Shown: positions 15,119-24,180 of the stretch, piece after piece
Numbering within the stretch: position 1 is the first letter of the stretch
How the letters are laid out: the number at the start of each line of letters is the position of its first letter
Source of the DNA: an uncultured Bacteroidales bacterium
Lineage (GTDB): Bacteria > Bacteroidota > Bacteroidia > Bacteroidales > UBA932
Direction: 5' to 3'
Assembly (NCBI GenBank): GCA_947167015.1
Contig: CAMVGM010000021.1
Location: 1-33,143, forward strand
Length of the DNA stretch: 33,143 nt
Program-made: the position numbers and the translations under genes
The notes under the pieces: generated by a model
What the model was told of the DNA's origin: nothing
Databases searched by the model: none
The model's input: only the letters and a program-made list of their open reading frames with translations

Positions 15119-15994
15119 ATGTCCACCGTCCTGTCCGAAATCACCGGCCTCTCCCAGCGCGACTGCTTCTACATCGTGGAACGGCACAAGAACGTCTTCG
15201 ATTACCCCCTGCACCAGCACCGTGAATACGAACTGAATTTCGTCCAGAACGGACAGGGCGTACGCCGCGTCGTAGGCGACAACGTGGAGGAGATCGGTCC
15301 GCTGGACCTGGTCCTCATCGCCGGAGAGAACCTCGAGCACGTCTGGGAGCAGGGCAACTGCCATTCGGAGGACATCCGCGAGATCACCATCCAGTTCTCC
15401 TCCGACCTCTTCGGCAAGGACCTGCTGAACAAGAACCAGTTCGTCCGCATCCAGAAGATGCTGGAACGGGCCGCCCACGGCATCTCCTTCCCCGCCGAAG
15501 CCATCCTGAAGGTCTATCACCGCCTGGACACGCTGGCCACGGACGACAACTCCTTCCAGCAGTTCATCAACTGCCTGCAGCTGCTGTATGAACTCTCGGG
15601 ATTCGAGTATAAAGTGTTGGCCAGCAGTTCTTTCGCCCACGCCCCCCGAGACCGGGAGAGCCGGCGGGTGCTCAAGGTCAAGGAATACATCAACGAGCAC
15701 TACGCCGAACCGCTCACCCTCGACATGCTCGCCGGCATGGTCGGGATGAGTCCCAGTTCCTTCAGCCGCTTTTTCAAGCAGCACACCAACCGGACGCTCT
15801 CCTCGTACCTGATCGACATCCGCCTCGGCCAGGCCTCCCGCGACCTGGTGGACACTTCGCAGGGCATCTCCGAGATCTGCTATGCCTGCGGGTTCAACAA
15901 CCTGTCCAACTTCAACCGCATCTTCAAGGCCAAAAAAGGCATTTCCCCGCGCGAATTCCGCCAGATTTACAAGAAGACTAAAGTCATAGTCTGA
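15119..15994 (+). CDS. AraC-family transcriptional regulator of the mannan locus
   Basis: This is a 291-residue protein. Residues about 25-100 form a cupin-like sugar-binding domain (YPLHQHREYELNFVQNG, a typical AraC N-terminus). Residues about 185-288 hold the double helix-turn-helix: EPLTLDMLAGMVGMSPSSFS, then ISEICYACGFNNLSNFNRIF and KKGISPREFR, the canonical AraC signature. There is no membrane segment, so it is a cytoplasmic sensor, unlike the hybrid two-component systems of many Bacteroides PULs. It lies between the divergent epimerase gene and susC1, so it probably controls both. The start at 15119 is set by the promoter and by the beginning of the conserved region. Confidence 0.92.
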   Translation: MSTVLSEITGLSQRDCFYIVERHKNVFDYPLHQHREYELNFVQNGQGVRRVVGDNVEEIGPLDLVLIAGENLEHVWEQGNCHSEDIREITIQFSSDLFGKDLLNKNQFVRIQKMLERAAHGISFPAEAILKVYHRLDTLATDDNSFQQFINCLQLLYELSGFEYKVLASSSFAHAPRDRESRRVLKVKEYINEHYAEPLTLDMLAGMVGMSPSSFSRFFKQHTNRTLSSYLIDIRLGQASRDLVDTSQGISEICYACGFNNLSNFNRIFKAKKGISPREFRQIYKKTKVIV

Positions 15995-16030
15995 GCGGAT
16001 TATTTGCAATATTTGACAAAAACGTACTTG

Positions 16031-16058
16031 TTTGCGGCGGGCGAACCCTCTATTTTTG
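16031..16058 (+). promoter_or_regulatory. Promoter of the susC1 operon
   Basis: TTTG at 16031-16034 and a perfect -7 TATTTTTG at 16051-16058 form a Bacteroidota-type promoter with a slightly short spacer (16 bp). It lies 105 bp before the susC1 ATG. Confidence 0.65.
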
Positions 16059-16070
16059 CCAAAGTTTGGC
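16058..16070. promoter_or_regulatory. Palindrome GCCAAAGTTTGGC over the susC1 start site
   Basis: This 13-bp palindrome (6-bp arms, one central base) starts at the last base of the -7 box and would cover the transcription start. With a one-base centre it cannot form a good hairpin, so a protein-binding site is the more natural reading. Confidence 0.4.
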
Positions 16071-16163
16071 GCATTATGCACGGGCACGCCTGCGAGGGCT
16101 CCCGCCGCGCCCACGAGATTAATACATAACTGTTTAATAATCAATAAATTAATTAACCCTAGA

Positions 16164-19100
16164 ATGATGAAAAGGAGAAAACTTTCTCTTCTGTTCGGGC
16201 TCTTGGCGCTTCTGCTCCTGCTGCCCGGGCAGTCCTTCGCCCAGAATCTGCGCGTGACAGGCAAGGTCCTCGATGAGCAGGGCGAGGGGTTGATCGGGGC
16301 CGGCGTGGTCGTACAAGGGACCTCGAACGGAACCGTCACCGACCTGGACGGTAACTTCGTGCTCCCGTCCGTTCCCCGCGGCGCCACGCTCGAGGTTTCC
16401 TGCATCGGGTACCTGACGCAGGAGGTCCAGGTTACCGGGCAGGCCCTGACCATCAACATGGTCCCCGACGCGATGGCGCTGGACGATGCCGTGGTCATCG
16501 CGTATGGCCAGCAGAAAAAAGTCACCATTACCGGTGCCGTATCCGCGGTCAGCGGCGAAGGCCTCTTGAAGGCGCCTGTCGCGAACGTGGCCAACGCCCT
16601 CCAGGGCAATCTCCCCGGCGTGTCGGCCGTCCAGGCTTCCGGTATGCCGGGTGCCGACGAACCGGTGATCCGCATCCGTGGCGTCGGCTCGCTCAACAGC
16701 GCCGAACCGCTGGTGCTGGTGGACGGTGTCGAGCGTTCCTTCTCGCAGTTGGACGCCAATGAGATCGAGAGCATCTCCGTCCTCAAGGACGCCTCCGCCA
16801 CGGCCGTGTTCGGTGTGCGCGGCGCCAACGGTGTCATCCTCGTGACCACCAAGCGCGGTTCCGTCGGCAAAGCCTCGGTTTCCGCCACGATCAATACCGC
16901 CGTACAGACGATCTCGAAGTTCATCGACTTCGCCGACTCTCCGACCTACGGCAAGATGTGGAACTATTCCCAGATCACCGACGTGCTCCCCATGAGCCAG
17001 TGGCCCGGCACCGCCAACATCCAGGACTACACGCCGTATGCCGAGACCGGCATCCGCTTCAGCCAGGAAGTCATGGAGCATTTCCGCAAGCAGGACATGC
17101 CCGTCACCTTCCCGAGCATGGACTGGATCAAGTACATCATGAACGACGCAGCCTGGCAGGAACAGGCCAACGTGAACGTCAACGGCGGTACCGAGAAAGT
17201 CCGCTACTTCGTTTCCGCCGGCTTCCTGAACCAGGACTCCCTGTTCAAGACCTTCTCCGACAATAAGAACGAGACTTTCGCCTTCAAGCGTCTGAACTAT
17301 CGTGCGAACCTCGATATCGACGTGACCAAGCGCAGCCAGATCTCCATCACCCTGGGCGGCCGCATGCAGAACCGCAACACCATGGGACAGGGCGAAGGAT
17401 TCCTCTTCCGCTACCTGCAGGGTGCCACGCCGTATGCCGGCAGCGGCATCGACGCACAGGGCCGCCACATCATTTCGGACAACACGATCGTCGGTCCGTT
17501 CGACCGCGACGCCCTTTCGAACTACTACGGCCTCGGTTACCAGAACGAAAGTACCAACGTCCTCAACTTCGATATCCAGTACAAGCTGGACATGGGCTTC
17601 ATCACCCAGGGCCTCAGTTTCAAGGCCAAAGCCTCTTACAACTCCGAGTATACCGCCCAGAAGAACCGCCAGAACGGTTACGGAACGGGCCTGGTCTATG
17701 TGGCCACCCTCGTGGACGGCAAGGAGGTGCTCCGTAAGGAGAACATCACCTGGCCGATTCCCTACAGCGAAGGCAAATGGGGCAACCGCAACTGGTACGC
17801 AGAGGCGAGCTTCGACTACGCCCGCCGTTTCGGCAAGCACAACGTCGGCGCCCTTCTGCTCTACAACCAGAGCAAGACCTATTATCCCTGGGATTCCGAC
17901 GGCAGCATCTACCAGTCCATCCCGAAGGGTTACGTCGGCCTCGTCGGCCGCATCACCTACGATTACGACACCAAGTATCTGCTCGATTTCAACATCGGTT
18001 ACAACGGATCCGAGAACTTCGCTCCCGGCAAGCGCTACGGTCTCTTCCCGTCCATCTCCCTGGGCTGGATCCCTTCCGCAGAGCCCTGGTGGGAGCCGGT
18101 CAAGAACGTGATCGGTTACCTGAAGATCCGCGGATCCTGGGGCCTTGTCGGTAACGACAACACCAATGGAGCCCGCTTCCTGTACCTCCCCGGTGCCTGG
18201 CAGTTCTACCAGGGCGCCACGACGGTCAACCCGCAGCGGCGCGGCGCCAACTTCGGCACCAGCGGCAACTGGCTGCAGGCCGTCAAGGAGCTGACCACCG
18301 GCAACCCGGACGTGACCTGGGAAACGGCCAGCAAGTTCAACATCGGCGTCGATGCCGGCTTCTTCAAGGACCGGCTCCACGCATATGTCGACTTCTTCTG
18401 GGAGGACCGCAAGAACATCCTCGTGTCCAACGCCTCCACCCTGCCCGCCGTCACTTCCCTGCCCGCCAGCTATGTCAACGCGGGCCGCGTGAAGAACCAC
18501 GGTTACGAAATCACCCTGAACTGGGAAGACCGCCACGGCGACTTCCGTTATTCCATCTCTCCGAACTTCTCCTTCGTCCGCAACCAGGTCATCGAGATGC
18601 TCGAGGTGCCGCCCATGTATGATTATCTGCGCCGCACCGGCCTCCCGGTCGGCCAGCGTTTCGGCTATGACCTGTTCGAGCTCTATCAGCCGGGCACGGC
18701 GGAGCGCTACAAGGCTGCTTTCGGAAAAGACCTGCCGCAGCAGATGGCCAAGCCTGACAACAGCGACCTCAAATACGGCGACGCCGTCTATGTGGACTTG
18801 AACGACGACGGTGTCATCGACACCAACGACCAGAAGCCGCTCGGCTACACCGACACGCCGGAGATCACCTTCTCCCTGAACACCGCCTTCCACTGGAAGG
18901 GGCTTGACTTCTCCATGCTCTGGACGGGTGCGGACCACGTGAACCGCCAGCTGAACGGATATTTCCGCGACCAGTTCGGTTCCACCAACACTTCGGCCCT
19001 CGCCCAGTGGGTGGCCGACAATTCCTGGACGGAGGACAACCCCAACGCCATCCTGCCGCGTATTTCCTTCACCAACCGCGTGCACAACAACCACGATTCC

Positions 19101-19343
19101 CAGGCCTGGCTGGTCAACTCCCGCTACATCCGTCTGAAGAACGTCGAGATCGGCTACACCTTCAACAAGACGCAGAACCTGCCGTTCTTCAACTACATCC
19201 GCGTATATCTCTCCGGCCAGAACTTGCTGACCTTCTCCCGCTTCGACGGCAACGACCCCGAAGCCCCGGGTTCCGGTCTCGACTTCGGCGTACGCTACCC
19301 GATGACCCGTGTGTTCAACATCGGCGCACAGTTCAACTTCTAA
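16164..19343 (+). CDS. SusC-like TonB-dependent outer-membrane transporter 1
   Basis: This 1059-residue protein has a signal peptide (about residues 1-26, ending QSFA). It is followed by a carboxypeptidase-D regulatory-like domain (about 28-115, with VTGKVLDEQGEGLIGAGVVV), a plug domain (about 118-235, with IRIRGVGSLNSAEPLVLVDG and VFGVRGANGVILVTTKRG) and a 22-strand barrel ending in an aromatic residue (IGAQFNF). It imports oligosaccharides across the outer membrane with its SusD partner, powered by TonB. SusD1 follows after 13 bp. By locus context the cargo is manno- or glucomanno-oligosaccharide. A second in-frame ATG is at 16167. Confidence 0.95.
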   Translation: MMKRRKLSLLFGLLALLLLLPGQSFAQNLRVTGKVLDEQGEGLIGAGVVVQGTSNGTVTDLDGNFVLPSVPRGATLEVSCIGYLTQEVQVTGQALTINMVPDAMALDDAVVIAYGQQKKVTITGAVSAVSGEGLLKAPVANVANALQGNLPGVSAVQASGMPGADEPVIRIRGVGSLNSAEPLVLVDGVERSFSQLDANEIESISVLKDASATAVFGVRGANGVILVTTKRGSVGKASVSATINTAVQTISKFIDFADSPTYGKMWNYSQITDVLPMSQWPGTANIQDYTPYAETGIRFSQEVMEHFRKQDMPVTFPSMDWIKYIMNDAAWQEQANVNVNGGTEKVRYFVSAGFLNQDSLFKTFSDNKNETFAFKRLNYRANLDIDVTKRSQISITLGGRMQNRNTMGQGEGFLFRYLQGATPYAGSGIDAQGRHIISDNTIVGPFDRDALSNYYGLGYQNESTNVLNFDIQYKLDMGFITQGLSFKAKASYNSEYTAQKNRQNGYGTGLVYVATLVDGKEVLRKENITWPIPYSEGKWGNRNWYAEASFDYARRFGKHNVGALLLYNQSKTYYPWDSDGSIYQSIPKGYVGLVGRITYDYDTKYLLDFNIGYNGSENFAPGKRYGLFPSISLGWIPSAEPWWEPVKNVIGYLKIRGSWGLVGNDNTNGARFLYLPGAWQFYQGATTVNPQRRGANFGTSGNWLQAVKELTTGNPDVTWETASKFNIGVDAGFFKDRLHAYVDFFWEDRKNILVSNASTLPAVTSLPASYVNAGRVKNHGYEITLNWEDRHGDFRYSISPNFSFVRNQVIEMLEVPPMYDYLRRTGLPVGQRFGYDLFELYQPGTAERYKAAFGKDLPQQMAKPDNSDLKYGDAVYVDLNDDGVIDTNDQKPLGYTDTPEITFSLNTAFHWKGLDFSMLWTGADHVNRQLNGYFRDQFGSTNTSALAQWVADNSWTEDNPNAILPRISFTNRVHNNHDSQAWLVNSRYIRLKNVEIGYTFNKTQNLPFFNYIRVYLSGQNLLTFSRFDGNDPEAPGSGLDFGVRYPMTRVFNIGAQFNF

Positions 19344-19356
19344 TGCAGATACGAAT

Positions 19357-21369
19357 ATGAAAAAGATATCCAAGATTTTCCTGGTTCTGGGAATCTGCTC
19401 CGCTTCCGCCCTTTCGTCCTGCGTCGACCGCCTGGCGGTGGGTGACGCCTTCCTCGAAAAGGCCCCGGGTGTCGATGTCAACCTCGAGACGGTGTTCTCG
19501 AGCGCCGAGTACACCCGCAACTTCCTCTGGAGCGCGTACGGACAGCTCTATTGCACCTACACCGCCGGAAACATGATGAACGGCGCGCCCATCGACGTGC
19601 TTTCGGACTCCTACCATTGCTACGTGAGCTGGGGCGGTCCCAAGCAGAGCTATTATCCCGGCGCCCTCACCGAGAACGCCCAGGATACCGAGGACGGCAA
19701 CTTCCAGGGCAAGTTCTCCTATTCGACCAAGAGCGGCCTCGACTCGGATGCCGGCGGTCGCGTGTCCATCTATGAGACCGTCCGCAAATGCTGGCAACTG
19801 ATCGAGAACATCGAGAACGTGCCGGACATGCAGGACACCGAGAAGAGCCGCCTGCGCGGTGAGGCCTATACCATCATGGCCAGCCGTTATTTCGACGCTT
19901 TCCGCAACTTCGGCGGCCTGTGCCTCGTCAGAAAGGCCTATGCGGTCGGAGAAGAGTTCACCAGCGGCCGTTCCACGGCCAAGGAAACCGTGGAGTTCAT
20001 CGACTCCCTGATCGTCTGCGCCATCAAGGAACCCGGCTTCATCTGGAACGTTCCCGACGCCGACCTGGGGCAGTGGTCCGGCCGCCTCACCCGCGCTTCC
20101 GCGCGCGCACTGCGCGCCAAAGTATGGATGTTCGCCGCCTCCCCGCTGTTCAACAACAGCGAGCCCTATATGAGATATGACAAGAAGCCGACCGGCCTGG
20201 AGAGCGAGGAGCACGTGTGGTTCGGCGGTTATGACGCCGGTCTCTGGAACAAGTGCCTGAGTGCCTGCAAAGATTTCTTCGACGACAATGCGGCGAACGG
20301 GAATTACTATACGCTGGTCCAGCCTGCCACCCAGAACGAGGCCGGCTACCGCGAAGCCTACCGGACCGCCTACCGCTACCGTAACGGCTATACCAACAAG
20401 AGCGGCGTGGTCAACCACGAGAAACTCTTCGACGCGCATCCGACCCTGACCCTTTCCGACGGCGGCTGGGGCTGGGGCTGGCGGGGCTTCGCCCTCGACT
20501 GCCTGCGCCAGGGCGGCGCCGTCCCGACCAACGAACTGATGGAATGCTTCGGCATGCAGGACGGCCGCGTCTTCCCGTACGAGAACCTCTACGGTCCGGG
20601 CAACAACCCCACCGGCATCGACATGTTCGCTGACCGCGACCCGCGTCTGTATGAGACGATGGTCGTCCCCCAGCAGTCGCTTCCTGCCGGCTTCGACTAC
20701 GCCGGCATGACCTACATGGACTCCTGGGTCGGCGGCTTCCTCGAGAAGAACAGCAACGTCAACAACACGGACGACGTTGCCTCCGGCTACAGCAAATTCA
20801 AGTGGCTGCTCGATTATTGGGGCGGGAACCGCTATGATGACGACCTGATCGGCGTCCCTTACATCCGGCTGGCCGAAATGTACCTGATCCAGGCGGAAGC
20901 CAAGGCCGAGACCGGGGACCTGCAGGGTGCGCTTGACGACCTGCACGTGGTCCGCAGCCGCGTCGGCCTGGGCCGTCTCGAGAAAATGAATCCCGGCCTG
21001 AACCTGACGAGCAACAAGGACAACCTCATCAACGAAATCCTCCGGGAGCGCAACTGCGAGATCGGCGCCGAGTGCGGAGACCGCCTGTACGACATGATCC
21101 GCCGCAAACGCCAGGATCTCTTCACCAAACCGCTCCACGAGATCCGCATCTATCGCCTCGACGCCGACGGCAATCGCCTGGCGGACGGCGACCAGCAGTA
21201 TAAGACCGGCGACCCGTGGCCGAAGTTCGAGTACGAAAAGCCGCAGATCGTCAACGGTGCCCGCAAATGGTGGGATGCCGGCTTCTGGACGAACAAGTGG
21301 TACCTCGACCCGGTCTCCCGTATTGAAGTACAGAAGGGGTATGGACTTACGCAGAACCCTGGTTGGTGA
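19357..21369 (+). CDS. SusD/RagB-like surface glycan-binding lipoprotein 1
   Basis: This is a 670-residue lipoprotein with lipobox ALSSC (Cys22). The RagB/SusD fold is evident from the early TPR-like helices (RLRGEAYTIMASRYFDAFRN), the ARALRAKVWMFAASPLFNN helix and the terminal NEILRERNCEIGAECGDRLYD block. It is larger than many SusD proteins (500-560). An insertion-like region around 370-390 contains an unusual glycine/tryptophan run (GGWGWGWRGF) that may contribute to sugar stacking. It acts as the lid of SusC1. The start at 19357 gives the signal peptide directly. Confidence 0.94.
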   Translation: MKKISKIFLVLGICSASALSSCVDRLAVGDAFLEKAPGVDVNLETVFSSAEYTRNFLWSAYGQLYCTYTAGNMMNGAPIDVLSDSYHCYVSWGGPKQSYYPGALTENAQDTEDGNFQGKFSYSTKSGLDSDAGGRVSIYETVRKCWQLIENIENVPDMQDTEKSRLRGEAYTIMASRYFDAFRNFGGLCLVRKAYAVGEEFTSGRSTAKETVEFIDSLIVCAIKEPGFIWNVPDADLGQWSGRLTRASARALRAKVWMFAASPLFNNSEPYMRYDKKPTGLESEEHVWFGGYDAGLWNKCLSACKDFFDDNAANGNYYTLVQPATQNEAGYREAYRTAYRYRNGYTNKSGVVNHEKLFDAHPTLTLSDGGWGWGWRGFALDCLRQGGAVPTNELMECFGMQDGRVFPYENLYGPGNNPTGIDMFADRDPRLYETMVVPQQSLPAGFDYAGMTYMDSWVGGFLEKNSNVNNTDDVASGYSKFKWLLDYWGGNRYDDDLIGVPYIRLAEMYLIQAEAKAETGDLQGALDDLHVVRSRVGLGRLEKMNPGLNLTSNKDNLINEILRERNCEIGAECGDRLYDMIRRKRQDLFTKPLHEIRIYRLDADGNRLADGDQQYKTGDPWPKFEYEKPQIVNGARKWWDAGFWTNKWYLDPVSRIEVQKGYGLTQNPGW

Positions 21370-21390
21370 TAACTTGAAATCCTCACGATT

Positions 21391-24174
21391 ATGAAATTAC
21401 GCAATATACTTATCTACAGCCTGTTGGGCATCTGCGCCGTCCCTGTGACGGCAGGCGCCCAGGCCGTCCTGAGTGACAAGAAGTCACAGAAGGTGGATTT
21501 GGGCTTTGGCGTCGAGAGTTCGGAGTTCCTGACCACTGCGGCGACCTATACCATCACCGCCGAAGAGCTCAGCCATACCTCCGCCATCAGCCTCGCCGAT
21601 GCGCTTTATGGCAAGCTTCTCGGCCTGACCGCCCTCCAGAACACCGGTTTCAAGGGCGAAGAAGGCAGAGGCGCCTCCTTCAACATCCGCGGTGCACAGA
21701 CCACCGGAGAGCGGGACATCCTCATCCTGGTGGACGGCTTCGAACGCCCGATCGACCGCCTGACGGTCGAAGAGGTGGAGAGCGTGACCGTCCTGCGTGA
21801 CGCCGCCGCCGTGGCCCTCTACGGCCACGAAGGCATCAACGGCGTGCTCCTGGTCAAGACCAAGCGCGGCGCCGCCGACAGCGGATTCCACGTCAAGGCC
21901 GGCGCTTCCCGCAAGATCCAGTTCAATCCCGAATCCGCGGAAATGGTCAGCGCCTACGATTATGCCGGCGCGCTGAACATCGCCCGCATGAACGACGGCA
22001 ACGCCATCGCCTACACGGACGCCGAACTGCAGAAGTTCAAGGACGGAAGCGATCCTTTCGTCTATCCCAACGTGAACTGGAAAGACCAGGTCTTCAAGAA
22101 TACCGCCAACGAGACGAATGCATTCGTTTCCATGTACGGCGGTTCGGACAACGTCGAATACTTCACGCAGCTCGCTTATACCGACGCCCGCGGACTCTAC
22201 AAGAATCCCAACCAGGGCGACTGGAATTCGCAGCTCATGTATTCCAAGATGAACGTCCGTGCCAACGTCGACTTCCAGGTCACCCAGAGCACCCGGGTCA
22301 AGACGAACGTCCTCGCGATCTTCATGGAGACCAACGGCGTTCCGAACGTGAATTCCAACGATGCGTGGTGGCATCTGTACAAGGTGCCCGCCCTCGCGTT
22401 CCCGATCAAGACCGCCGGTGGCGTATGGGGCGGCAGCCAGACCTACGGCGACTTCAACCTCGTCGCCAAGGCCACGGGTACCGGCTTCTCCAAGACGCAC
22501 CAGCGCCAGATCTGGGCCGACGTGACCCTCGAGCAGGATCTCGACTTCCTCCTCGACGGCCTGCAGTTCTACGTCGGCGGCTCCTATGACAACGCCTCGA
22601 ACACCATCGAGAACCGCCTGAAAGGCTACCAGTACGGCTGGAACTACTATGACGCATCCGGCGCCATGCAGGAAGCGGTCATGGGTACCGTGGAGGACAA
22701 GCTCGCCTTCAACTACCGGGTAGATTCCCAGTGGCGTATCGGCACGGTCTTCACCGGCTTCAAATATGCCACCGTTTTCGATAACGGCGACAACTTCACC
22801 GCCAATGCCGGCTACAACATGAAGAGCGAGATCCGCGACGGCCGGAGCAACACCTGGTACCGCGCGAACTGGAACCTCGCCCTGCATTACGACCATGCCG
22901 AGACCTTCCTGGCCGACCTGGTCCTTGCAGCCAACGGTTCCAACCGTTCCTACCCGGCCAAGTGGGCGTTCTCTCCGACCCTCGGCCTCGGCTGGATCTA
23001 TGCCAACAACCCTTCCGGTGTCCTCAACTACGGCAAGCTCCGCGCTTCCGCCGGCATCCAGCACACCGATTACGTTCCCCAGGCCGGCCTGTGGCTCCCC
23101 AACTGGGCCAATTCCCACGGCCAGTTCTGGTATGGACAGAACTTCACCGACTCCTGGGGCGCCTTCCTGACGCAGTTCCCGACGACCGATTTCCGGCAGG
23201 AGGCCGCCTACAAGGCCAACCTCGGCACCGACCTTCGGATCGCGGACTGCCTGGACTTCACCGTCGACCTGTTCTACCAGCAGCGCCGCAACATCCTCGT
23301 CAGCGCCGCTTCGCTGAACTCCGACGTCGTGGGCATCCAGTCCGCATATGACGACCGGGGCCGCGTGGCCAGCTATGGCGTGGAAACCGGCCTCCGCTTC
23401 GCGAAGACTTTCGCCAGCGGCCTTAACCTGAATCTCGGCGGCAACGTCTCCTTCGTCAAGAGCCGGATCCTGGAATGGATCGAGACCCCGGCCTACCCGA
23501 ACCTCTCGGTGATCGGCACCCCCGCCGATGCCGCCCGCGGGCTCATCGCCCTCGGCTTCTTCCAGGACCAGGCCGACATCAACAACAGCCCCCTGCAGGA
23601 GTTCGGCCAGGTCAAGGTCGGTGACATCAAGTACAAGGATGTCAACGGTGACAACGTGATCAACGAGAACGACTTCGTGGCCCAGGACCACGGCACTGCC
23701 TTCCCGGCCCTGAACTACGCGTTCAACCTGGGCCTGGAATTCAAGGGCTTCGGCATCAACGCCACCTTCCAGGGCGCCGCCCTCCAGACCAAGAGCCTCC
23801 AGTACGTGGACGGCGTCTGGGGCGCGCTCTCCGACAACCGCAACCTGTCCCGGGAATACTACGACCACTGCTTTGACCGGCAGGGCGCCAGCGCACTGTA
23901 CCCCCGTCTCTCGACGATGAACGTGGCCAACAACGCCCAGCCTTCGACCATCTGGTACCGCAGCGTCAGCTGGCTCAAGCTGCGCGACTGCGAGCTCTAC
24001 TACAAGCTCCCCGCCTCGTTGCTCAGCCGCATCAAGGTGGCGGACGCCAAGTTGTTCGTCCAGGGACAGAACCTGCTGTCCTTCGACAACATCCCCGCGA
24101 TGGACGCCGAGAACCTCAACACCGGTTATCCCGTGCTGAAGGCAGTGAACTTAGGCCTTTCGATCGTATTCTAA
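21391..24174 (+). CDS. SusC-like TonB-dependent transporter 2, lacking the N-terminal regulatory domain
   Basis: This is a 927-residue protein with a signal peptide (about 1-24). Unlike SusC1 it goes almost directly from the signal peptide to the plug (about 40-165; FNIRGAQTTGERDILILVDG, LYGHEGINGVLLVKTKRG). The CarboxypepD_reg-like domain is missing, which explains its shorter length. The barrel ends VNLGLSIVF. It pairs with the SusD-like protein 6 bp downstream. The two SusC proteins are clearly different sequences, so this is not a recent duplication; they may take different oligosaccharide sizes or decorations. Confidence 0.93.
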   Translation: MKLRNILIYSLLGICAVPVTAGAQAVLSDKKSQKVDLGFGVESSEFLTTAATYTITAEELSHTSAISLADALYGKLLGLTALQNTGFKGEEGRGASFNIRGAQTTGERDILILVDGFERPIDRLTVEEVESVTVLRDAAAVALYGHEGINGVLLVKTKRGAADSGFHVKAGASRKIQFNPESAEMVSAYDYAGALNIARMNDGNAIAYTDAELQKFKDGSDPFVYPNVNWKDQVFKNTANETNAFVSMYGGSDNVEYFTQLAYTDARGLYKNPNQGDWNSQLMYSKMNVRANVDFQVTQSTRVKTNVLAIFMETNGVPNVNSNDAWWHLYKVPALAFPIKTAGGVWGGSQTYGDFNLVAKATGTGFSKTHQRQIWADVTLEQDLDFLLDGLQFYVGGSYDNASNTIENRLKGYQYGWNYYDASGAMQEAVMGTVEDKLAFNYRVDSQWRIGTVFTGFKYATVFDNGDNFTANAGYNMKSEIRDGRSNTWYRANWNLALHYDHAETFLADLVLAANGSNRSYPAKWAFSPTLGLGWIYANNPSGVLNYGKLRASAGIQHTDYVPQAGLWLPNWANSHGQFWYGQNFTDSWGAFLTQFPTTDFRQEAAYKANLGTDLRIADCLDFTVDLFYQQRRNILVSAASLNSDVVGIQSAYDDRGRVASYGVETGLRFAKTFASGLNLNLGGNVSFVKSRILEWIETPAYPNLSVIGTPADAARGLIALGFFQDQADINNSPLQEFGQVKVGDIKYKDVNGDNVINENDFVAQDHGTAFPALNYAFNLGLEFKGFGINATFQGAALQTKSLQYVDGVWGALSDNRNLSREYYDHCFDRQGASALYPRLSTMNVANNAQPSTIWYRSVSWLKLRDCELYYKLPASLLSRIKVADAKLFVQGQNLLSFDNIPAMDAENLNTGYPVLKAVNLGLSIVF

Positions 24175-24180
24175 TAAAGC

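Noticed and set aside
16149..19520. Very long minus-strand open frame (1123 codons) antisense to susC1
   Set aside because: It is caused by codon bias in the SusC gene; the product has no recognisable motif and the plus-strand protein is unmistakable.
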